A DNA stretch of 64,000 nucleotides from Flammeovirgaceae bacterium UBA2371. Its GTDB lineage: Bacteria > Bacteroidota > Bacteroidia > Cytophagales > Cyclobacteriaceae. Below the pieces are notes generated by a model that was not told the DNA's origin, made no database searches, and was given only the letters and a program-made list of their open reading frames with translations. The stretch spans positions 14,039-78,038 of the forward strand of contig DDTF01000064.1 of assembly GCA_002345965.1 (NCBI GenBank), in the 5' to 3' direction. Made by a program: the position numbers and the translations under genes. Position 1 is the stretch's first letter, and the number at the start of each line of letters is the position of its first letter. Of this stretch, positions 36,344 through 44,400 are shown one piece after another.

Positions 36344-37242
36344 TTGTTCTTCACATTAACCTGAAATTCAGGTGCACCCACTAACTCAAAGGTGGCAGAG
36401 CCGAATCGCACTTTCCCTTCCGTTGCGGCCACTTCTTTCAGGATAGCCATAAACAAATCATTCTTGGTCATGCGCCTTCTTTTGTAGCTTACAACATAAC
36501 GCACGGTAAACTCTACCCAATTGTCATTGGCGATTAAACTGATCATAGGTTCGAGACGCGCATCTTCGATCAGGTACTTTTTAACCATTTGTTTCCATAC
36601 CCTTTTGCCCTCTTCTGCATTCTTGCTTACATGCTCTTCGGCTATTTTTTCTAATAGTGATTTAGCCATCTCATAGTCGCTTCCATACTGGATAGGAATT
36701 TTGATTTCATCCCACAGAAAAGGAAAGTCTCCGGAATAATTGAACACTGGTTCCTTAAAAACAAAACTGTTGGCAATTCTTACAATTCTGCCGTTGTACA
36801 AGTCGCCATCTACCCATTGTCCGGTTTCCATTAAAGTGGTGCGCAGTACTCCAATATCAATTACATCTCCTTTAATTCCACCCAGTTGTACGCGGTCGCC
36901 AGTGCGATAAAAATTTCCAAACATCAGCGCCATCCATCCCGCCACACTGGCAATCACTTCTTGAAGGGCAAAGGCAATACCCGCACCAGCCACACCCAGT
37001 GCCACAGTAAGTCCTCCAAGATTTTTGCTGTAAGTAATGAGCAGTGCCAGAATGATGATGATGTACGAAACAAAATCTAAAACTTTTTTCGTTCTGTAGA
37101 TGGTATCTTGATCCTTGGCAGTTTTCTGAATTCTACTTTTGATCAATACAAAAAACAGCCTCACCAACACGATGATACCTATTACTACAATAAGTGTGCT
37201 GAGCCAACCTGGGATATTTAATTCATTTATCCAGTCTTGCAT
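36340..37242 (-). CDS. MscS-family mechanosensitive channel
   Basis: A 300-residue channel with helices at about 12-35 and 56-75 and a pore helix GLTVALGVAGAGIAFALQEVIASVAGW. The beta domain reads FYRTGDRVQLGGIKGDVIDIGVLRTTLME. The cytoplasmic part is longer than in E. coli MscS. It starts four bases after the stop of the upstream 548-residue MscS gene and overlaps the next gene, so three different MscS channels are arranged in one transcript. Confidence 0.92.
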   Translation of the reverse strand: MQDWINELNIPGWLSTLIVVIGIIVLVRLFFVLIKSRIQKTAKDQDTIYRTKKVLDFVSYIIIILALLITYSKNLGGLTVALGVAGAGIAFALQEVIASVAGWMALMFGNFYRTGDRVQLGGIKGDVIDIGVLRTTLMETGQWVDGDLYNGRIVRIANSFVFKEPVFNYSGDFPFLWDEIKIPIQYGSDYEMAKSLLEKIAEEHVSKNAEEGKRVWKQMVKKYLIEDARLEPMISLIANDNWVEFTVRYVVSYKRRRMTKNDLFMAILKEVAATEGKVRFGSATFELVGAPEFQVNVKNK

Positions 37243-37246
37243 TGAG

Positions 37247-38893
37247 TTATTTTTCAGATGACTTGTTTCCTAAACCTGATACATTGAATGAGGGTGCTTT
37301 ATAATCTTTGGGCAAATAGTCAGACGGAATGTTGACCATATTACCATCACGGATGGCTCCAAAATGCGGAGACATGATTTCAACACCTGCCTCAGCAAAT
37401 TTATCCTGTATCTGCTGGTGAATGTTGGAATAGATAACAGCGCTTTTAGCCGGGTTTTCAGTGTAGGCGTTGAGTTGATAAGCCACATAAAAATCATCGA
37501 GGCTGGTTTGAAGCACAAATGGTTTTTTGTCTTCTGACTTCACCACTCCTTCTGCATCGTTGGCTGACCTTATTAATAAATCATGTACCTTTTGCCAGGG
37601 CACATCGTACCCGATGGTAACAGTGGTATGCAAAATCAAACCCAATTCCTTGGCAGAGGTGGTATAGTTGATGGTATGCCCCGATAGCACAGTAGCGTTA
37701 GGAATGGTGATGTCTTCGTTTTTGATGGTTCGGATGCGGGTAACGAGCATTGATTTTTCCAGCACATCGCCCGTTAACTCACCTATTTTAATACGATCGC
37801 CAATCTTGAAAGGGCGCATGTAGGTGATTACCAATCCTGCCACCATGTTGCTAATGGCCGTAGATGATCCCAGCGAAAACAAAACCCCCAGAAACACACT
37901 CACCCCCTGAAACACCGGAGAATCAGAACCAGGTAAATAAGGGAAGATGACGATAAACATGAAAGCATACATGAGCACCTTCACAATACCAAAGGTGGGC
38001 TTGGCCCAATCGGGATAGAACCCGCTGATAACCAAAGAACCTTTTTCAATTTCTCCAGCCAGGAACTCTACAAACTGAACTACATATCTTGTAACAAAAT
38101 AGATTACCCCGATGGTGAACAGGTTGGGTATATAATTAAAAATGGCCGTCAGTACATTGGAAAGTGGGTCAAGTACATAACCAAACAGTTTTTCAGCCCA
38201 GCCGCGTGTCCATGGAAAAATGCTAAACAAGATAGGGAGTGCCAGGTAAAGTACAATGACGATAACCACCCATCGCAAAATACTATTAAGGAAAAGTGCA
38301 ACTTTGAGTTCCCTATCAGTATCTAAAAATTCATACCCTTTGAATTTGATCCCTTTGAGTATTCTCCCTTTCGCATTGATCAACCATTTGCGGGTAAAGA
38401 CAAACAGTTTATTGATGTATTTGATAAGGAAATAAATAATCAGAACTACCAGTATGGTAAGTCCTGCTTGCAGCAAAATGTTTTTGATGCTCTTTGACTT
38501 AAGTTCCTTATTCAGCGCTTCTTTTACTACGGTCAGCTGCTTCTCGGCCAGGGCCTTTCTTGACATGTTTTCTGTCTCTGCATCCAGATCGGTCACACTG
38601 AATAGCACGCGGTCTCTCCACCAGATGTCGGTGCTCATTTCACTGTCCAACAAATACAGACTATCCGGCTCAAATTCGGAGTCCTTCATGAAGGAGGTTA
38701 TTCGTCTGTTGATGGTGTTTACCCTGTCAGCAGGTTTGTAAGGTCCTATTTTAGAATGAACAAAAAAGAGGGTGTCATTTTTAAATACAACGGGCAGGCC
38801 GCTTTTCGTCAGTACCAGCGAATCTGCCGGTGCCTGACTGAATCCAGTAAAGACAACAAAAAGACAGACGATATATACAAAAATGCTTTTCAT
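37247..38893 (-). CDS. MscS-family channel with extra N-terminal domain
   Basis: A 548-residue protein. A signal peptide (MKSIFVYIVCLFVVFTGFSQ) is followed by about 130 periplasmic residues, then several membrane helices from about 145 and a canonical MscS pore and beta domain (VFLGVLFSLGSSTAISNMVAGLVITYMRPFKIGDRIKIGELTGDV). The periplasmic and additional membrane segments recall MscK/YnaI-type large channels, though shorter. The start at ATG 38893 was chosen because it gives the signal peptide; an earlier frame start adds 18 residues that overlap the upstream gene. It lies 19 bases after the upstream stop. Confidence 0.88.
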   Translation of the reverse strand: MKSIFVYIVCLFVVFTGFSQAPADSLVLTKSGLPVVFKNDTLFFVHSKIGPYKPADRVNTINRRITSFMKDSEFEPDSLYLLDSEMSTDIWWRDRVLFSVTDLDAETENMSRKALAEKQLTVVKEALNKELKSKSIKNILLQAGLTILVVLIIYFLIKYINKLFVFTRKWLINAKGRILKGIKFKGYEFLDTDRELKVALFLNSILRWVVIVIVLYLALPILFSIFPWTRGWAEKLFGYVLDPLSNVLTAIFNYIPNLFTIGVIYFVTRYVVQFVEFLAGEIEKGSLVISGFYPDWAKPTFGIVKVLMYAFMFIVIFPYLPGSDSPVFQGVSVFLGVLFSLGSSTAISNMVAGLVITYMRPFKIGDRIKIGELTGDVLEKSMLVTRIRTIKNEDITIPNATVLSGHTINYTTSAKELGLILHTTVTIGYDVPWQKVHDLLIRSANDAEGVVKSEDKKPFVLQTSLDDFYVAYQLNAYTENPAKSAVIYSNIHQQIQDKFAEAGVEIMSPHFGAIRDGNMVNIPSDYLPKDYKAPSFNVSGLGNKSSEK

Positions 38894-38912
38894 ACTCTTT
38901 GAATTAAGGCTT

Positions 38913-39695
38913 TTACTTTCTCTTTGTTCTCCACGATACTCCCACACTTACAAAATAATCACTGAAGCCGTCATTTTTTCCTAATCCACCTAATAAATCC
39001 AATTGTAGGTCATTGTTAACCAAATAAGCGAATCCGGCATCGAAACGAGTATCAAAATCTCCATCGTTAACATCACCGTAGTTCTCCACAAATCCGCCCA
39101 ATTGGCCTACGATCGGAAAACTTAAATTGATAATATAGAAGCCTGTGCCCATGGAATTATTTCCATTCCAGCTTCCACCCCAGTTAGTCGTCAGGGTAAA
39201 AGTTTCAGACAACTTCTGACCCGTAACAATGATAAAGCGCGGTGCCAGGTTATCAATTTTATAATCTTCCGACAATACCGGAAGCCGCACCCTGAATTGA
39301 AAGCCTACAGTTGGAATGGCGCCATGACCCTGATATACCTGATACCTGCCCCCCAAATCAAAGGCGGACAAACCACTAAAGTCTGATTCACTCCCGTTGG
39401 CTTTTATGGTTTCAAATCTATAGTCTGCCAATGCGCTAATTTCAAGTCGCTCTGCAACGCCATATCTGATTACAGTATTATTTAAATATCCGGATCCCTG
39501 AAAGGAAGTTCCTTCTTGCTTAAATCCAAAAATATCCATTCCAGATTGTATTTGAAGAATGTTCTTACCCACGGTAAATGGCCCAATGGACTGCCCTGGC
39601 CGCCCTGAGCGAATGGTTTCGTTGTATTGGCCATAACTTTGGAAAGAGAGAGCTATAGCCGATAAAGCGATTAGAACTTTTATGAATTTATTCAT
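38913..39695 (-). CDS. Outer-membrane beta-barrel protein, transporter/porin-like
   Basis: A 260-residue protein with a signal peptide (ending SFQSYGQ). The rest alternates strands and turns, with a terminal aromatic strand (DYFVSVGVSWRTKRK). Motifs such as GYLNNTVIRYGVAERLEISALADYRFE and the periodic Gly/Tyr pattern fit the Phenol_MetA_deg/transporter-like barrel family. It probably passes small solutes or ions through the outer membrane. It sits 19 bases upstream of the MscS gene series, so it shares their transcript. Confidence 0.72.
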   Translation of the reverse strand: MNKFIKVLIALSAIALSFQSYGQYNETIRSGRPGQSIGPFTVGKNILQIQSGMDIFGFKQEGTSFQGSGYLNNTVIRYGVAERLEISALADYRFETIKANGSESDFSGLSAFDLGGRYQVYQGHGAIPTVGFQFRVRLPVLSEDYKIDNLAPRFIIVTGQKLSETFTLTTNWGGSWNGNNSMGTGFYIINLSFPIVGQLGGFVENYGDVNDGDFDTRFDAGFAYLVNNDLQLDLLGGLGKNDGFSDYFVSVGVSWRTKRK

Positions 39696-39916
39696 GCGTT
39701 GTCAAAATTTCAAACAAATGTAATGCCCTTATCAGAACAATATAGCAATAGCAGCAAAACATAATTTAACTGTAATTGTTTATTTTTTTTAACAATCATC
39801 AAAGACTGTTTCTAAATTATACCTTTTTTTACCCCGCTCAGCCACGAGTCAAAGCCCAGAATCAGGATAGCACTTAAGGGTGAGTGAAAAAGACATTGAA
39901 AGGTTTTTAATGAACA

Positions 39917-40708
39917 TCAGAAAGAAATTGCGACTGTTGCGATAACTCTATGAAACCAGGCATCGATTGGCACCACAGGCCGATAGTCGTAGATATTTTG
40001 ATACATCACAACAAATTGGAGGTGTTCGCTCATTTGATAGCCTAATCGCGAACTCGAAGCCAGACGTGGTGTTGTCAAAATTTCATCCAATCTCGATTGA
40101 TGATATACACTGAGATCCATAAATATTTTATCAAAAAACCAATGTTTGAAACTTATATAGGTTCCTAATTTCACATTGGACATCTCTATTGGAATTTGAT
40201 CAACAGGTAGCTTTTCATCGAGAACCCCACTGTAGTTCCATCGCTCGAATTCATAGAAAGGACCCGATCCAACAAACAATCCAGTCTTGGGATTTTTGAT
40301 TATCTTAAATCTAAGATTTGCACCCCCTGCATATTTTCGCTCCATCCCCCTGGCTTCAGCCCAATGCACCTGGCCATAGTATTCTATTAAGAGATGCTTG
40401 TCTAAATCATTCTTAAATTTAATGAACAAATATCCACCACTTAAAAAAACTTCTTTTCCAAAACTGGTAAACTCTACCTTATTGGCAACACTTAAGTAGT
40501 TTTGCTTAATTTTTACAGAAAGGTCTGCCATGTTGGTAATCTCCACCAGCGTTCTTTTTTGAGTCTGAATTTTCAATTCCGGTGTCACAGAACCCTTCAC
40601 CAATTTGGTGGAGTCAAGAATTACCGTGAAACTTTCCGAAAATAATATTTGCGAGAAGGCAGAATTCAATAATGCTGTCCAACAAATAGCAAATAGAAGT
40701 ACTCTCAT
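39917..40708 (-). CDS. Outer-membrane beta-barrel protein, DUF481-like
   Basis: A 263-residue exported protein with a signal peptide (MRVLLFAICWTALLNSAFSQ). The mature part is a series of amphipathic strands with tyrosines (LSGGYLFIKFKNDLDKHLLIEYYGQVHW, GLFVGSGPFYEFERW, HWFFDKIFMDLSVYHQ), ending in IATVAISF, a terminal aromatic strand. It resembles DUF481 salt-induced outer-membrane proteins, but the match is by pattern only. It lies 54 bases after the MscS-like gene and 221 bases before the next barrel gene; the gap holds no gene. The start could be two codons earlier. Confidence 0.65.
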   Translation of the reverse strand: MRVLLFAICWTALLNSAFSQILFSESFTVILDSTKLVKGSVTPELKIQTQKRTLVEITNMADLSVKIKQNYLSVANKVEFTSFGKEVFLSGGYLFIKFKNDLDKHLLIEYYGQVHWAEARGMERKYAGGANLRFKIIKNPKTGLFVGSGPFYEFERWNYSGVLDEKLPVDQIPIEMSNVKLGTYISFKHWFFDKIFMDLSVYHQSRLDEILTTPRLASSSRLGYQMSEHLQFVVMYQNIYDYRPVVPIDAWFHRVIATVAISF

Positions 40709-40762
40709 AGCCATTGGTTATAAAATTTATATTAAGACAAAAAAGCGATCAGTACTCTCCTT

Positions 40763-41458
40763 TTAAGAAGTTCTATCCAGTAAGGTTTTAACTTTTTCCT
40801 TTGCTACTTCAGCATAGCTTTTATCCAGCAAGTAAACCGTTACTTCTATTCCATGCTTAGGTTCGGATTGAAAGTCAATGCGAATAGGTTTACCGGGCAC
40901 GCACCAAGGTGACTGCAGTAAATACAATTTTAGTTTTCTTTCCAATTCCGTAAAGTCAATACCGGGGGTTGTTTCCAGAAAAAGGACGGCTTCACTGGCC
41001 GAGTGGGTGTCTGCTGTCTCAAGGGTCATGCCTTTTCCTAAAAGTCTTGAGTAGGGAATTCTTACGATGTTTCTTCCTTCCCCTTCGATAAACAATTGTG
41101 ATGTTGAAAGCTTTTTGATTATCCCCTGTCCTTCCTGAGAGTACAGAATTTGGCCTGTTCTGGGGTTGTGTTTTATTTTGAATATAAAACCTGCTACTAT
41201 GTCTTTGACGTAAAACCATACCAATAGCACTACAACTGCGATCACCAGCACCAACATGAGTTCATTGTAATAGGATTTAGACTCAAGAAAATAGGTCACC
41301 ACCCAAAACAAAAAACCAATCCAGAGACTTAACTCAACCACTACCACTACAGGGTAAAATCGTTGTACCCGTTGAACGCGGTAGCTAATCAGTCTTAACA
41401 TTCGGAATGCAATGAAAAGCGCTGCTGCTATTCCTACAAAAAACAGATAGTTGATCAT
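40763..41458 (-). CDS. Degenerate MscS-like membrane protein coupled to the giant transporter gene
   Basis: A 231-residue protein: three membrane helices (about 2-20, 35-58 and 65-92), then a beta-domain-like stretch (DIVAGFIFKIKHNPRTGQIL, QGIIKKLSTSQLFIEGEGRNIVRIPYSRLLG) and an alpha-beta cytoplasmic end, all in the order of MscS. The third helix is VLVIAVVVLLVWFYV; it lacks the Gly/Ala packing residues of true MscS pore helices, so it may not conduct by itself. Its ATG at 41458 overlaps the stop of the 1684-residue transporter gene by four bases (ATGA). A dedicated partner or regulatory subunit of that transporter is inferred. Confidence 0.75.
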   Translation of the reverse strand: MINYLFFVGIAAALFIAFRMLRLISYRVQRVQRFYPVVVVVELSLWIGFLFWVVTYFLESKSYYNELMLVLVIAVVVLLVWFYVKDIVAGFIFKIKHNPRTGQILYSQEGQGIIKKLSTSQLFIEGEGRNIVRIPYSRLLGKGMTLETADTHSASEAVLFLETTPGIDFTELERKLKLYLLQSPWCVPGKPIRIDFQSEPKHGIEVTVYLLDKSYAEVAKEKVKTLLDRTS

Positions 41459-44400
41459 ACCCATTCCTTTTTGTGAAATACTTTTATTAATAAAAATTCG
41501 ATATAAGGATTAAGGCCGTACACGTCCATGCTGTTTTTCTTAATTACTCCTATCCTCACCATTGCCCTCAAGGGTTCGTTGATGATCTCAGGTTTTTCAG
41601 ATAACACCTTGCATAATTTTTCAAAAGTCATTCGTTTGTGCATGAGCATCTGCAGCGCAATCATATTCCACAGCGTTGGAAATTGATAGAGCACGCTGAT
41701 GTCTGACTTTTCTGGCATTGTTATGCGAATATTTTTTTCTTTGTATTGTACAATGCTTCTTAGCCACGCATTCATGGCCATTCCTGGATTGCCATGGGCA
41801 TATTCAAATATTTTGTTGAATAAGCGCGCTAACGTAATTTCATTGATCGCTACTTCTTCCTTATTATTTAAGGAAAAGGTCAAGCCACTGGATTTATGAC
41901 GAGATAAAATCAACTGACGAAGTTCGTACGCATTGAAAGGCTGGCACCGGATGATGCTGATGCTGTACGTATCGAGTGCTTCTATTTTCCTTAACACTTC
42001 GAATGCAAAGGGATTTAAATTGACGATAAACAAACACTTGTGTGAATAGGTGTCTATCAGATTTTTGATGTGCCGTATGGTTTGCAATCCCTCTTCGCCT
42101 GCCCGTTCCCACCACAATTCCATGTCGTGAATTACCACCACGCTTCCGTGTACCAATGCATTGAATATCTCATTGGCCTCTCCTTCTATACGAGTAGCTT
42201 TTTGCAGGGCAAAGTTGAATTCTGCAGGGTTGGCGGAGCCAGCATCCCTACTGAAAACATGATAGACCCGCTCGTCCTGAAAATGACGCTCACAAAAATA
42301 TTTACATAGCGCTGTCTTGCCTGCGTTTCTTTCGCCCAGCACGGTTATCATACCAGAAACCCCCGAGCGGTATCTGTTCAGCGCCATCTGCAACTGTCCT
42401 TCTTCTTCAGGTCGCTTTACCCAAAAGTTGTCACTGATACTGGAGCGACCGCTGAACAACATGGTATAATAATGAGGGAGCTTCTGCAAAATGGATTGAT
42501 CAGGCGTAACGTTATCAATCGTTTTTAAAAGCTTTTCAGCAAAAGAGGTGTTATCCGATTCAGTAAAGCGCTCTGCCAACAGTACACCTTTGCTTTGAGA
42601 ATAGAGTATTCCCACAAATGCCTGCCGTATTTCATCACGCCATTCTGCAACAACAGACCCAAATTTGCTCGTCAGTTTTTTGCTCTTGTGTTGACGAATC
42701 AGCTGGGCAAATTCACTTACATTGGTGGTAAGTGTAGTGATGTGAAGTGAATCTCTCAATTCAGAAAGTAAATAAGCCAGTTTCTCAAATGACTCATCCG
42801 CCTGCTTACTCATTTTCTTTTGTTCGAACTCGATAGTGAGAAGCACAGGGCCCACCAAATCATTGGCCAGTTTTTCACGATCTTCTGATTCTGCATTGTA
42901 CACGTTGAAAATAGACAAGTTGGATTGATCCTGAATCAACAAGCTGGATTGCATCAACTTCTCCTGCATGGACTCCAGGTAGTCATAGAACGGACCAGCA
43001 AGTCGAATCTCTACCAGATAAATCAATAAAGAGCTTAAGGGAATAGACAACTCACCTTCCTCTTCTTGGGATTCCACTTCAATCTCATCAGGCAGCGTTT
43101 TGGCATAGGCCACCAACTTGTCACTCATCACTTCAAAATCATCCAATAATTTGGAACCATCCACGTTCCAGGCAGGGATTATAGGTTGTCTTTTTTCTAT
43201 GGGCCCTTCCTTCAGTTTCAATAACGAAGCTTTGATGTTTTCTACGGGTTCACTGCTCTCCCTGGTAATCCATTGATTCAGTTTCACCTTAAATTGCTGG
43301 AGTTCTCTTTCAAGATAACCTAGAAAATCCAACATATGCGCGTTGGCGAGCACTGCATTTAAGGCCAGTAAATGACGCTCTTCCCATAGCGTAGCAAATT
43401 CCTGTACCCATTCTTTTCTGCCCAGATAAAAAGATTTATTTCTCCTCTTCTTCTCTAATTCCTGATTCACCCGGATGCGCTCCAGATAATGGCCCATCTG
43501 TGAAAGATTCTTCCTGAATTCAAGTTGCATTCGACCTTCGTACAAGTGAAGCAGCTTTTCATTCCTGTCCATCAAACTTTCCATCCGACTCACCAATGTT
43601 GATGAGAAAACAACCACCTCATCATCGGAAGATTCCTGATTGGCCAACTTTTGAAAATTAATTTCACAGTAAGAGATGAAATCGGAGATCATGCGCAAAC
43701 TCTCCCGGGTTGTGTTGTTGAAGTCTTTCAACAGCACAGCCAGAAACTGATACCGGTTATCTCTCAAAAAATACTTGGCCACATCCCGATATTGAATGGT
43801 AATCGGAATGTTTCTTTTGGAGAACGGATGGAGCATCCGCTTTTGAAGTTTGAACCACCTAAGTCCCCAATTATCATTTGGCTTAATAAAAAATTCAGTT
43901 CTGTTATAGTTGATGGTCAGTCTTTTGGGGAATTTATTTACATCTGCTCCGAGTCTTTCCAGGTACCATTCAATTCCTCTCAGCACCACTTCTGATTTCA
44001 TTTTGATATCATTGTCATGATACGTGATCAGCAGAGTTTTTATTTGCTCAATGAAGTGCCTGCGGCTTCTGAGAATGGCTTCATTCTTTTTATACTTTTG
44101 ATCCAGATCAGTTACTTTTTTTATGCTTTTGGAAGTTTGAATCACTAACTCCGACAAGCTTGCATAAAACTTACGATCGATTATAAAATATTCCCTGAAT
44201 GTCTTTTCTACAAACAGATTTACAACAGTTTGTCCATAGCCATCTATTTTACGTATGTCCTCTGCGATCTCCGGATAGTGAAAAGTATCGAGCGCTGGCA
44301 ACTCAAAGTTACCCTGGCCAATAAGCGCTGCCTCTTGCATTGCATTTTCATCCGAAAGGATGGTGTATTCTTCAAAATCAGAAGATGCGTTAATAAAAAT

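Noticed and set aside
39760..39805. AT-rich hairpin around the T8 run in the gap between the two outer-membrane barrel genes
   Set aside because: ATTGTT and AACAAT arms around a T run are weak and low in GC, so no terminator or operator call is made.
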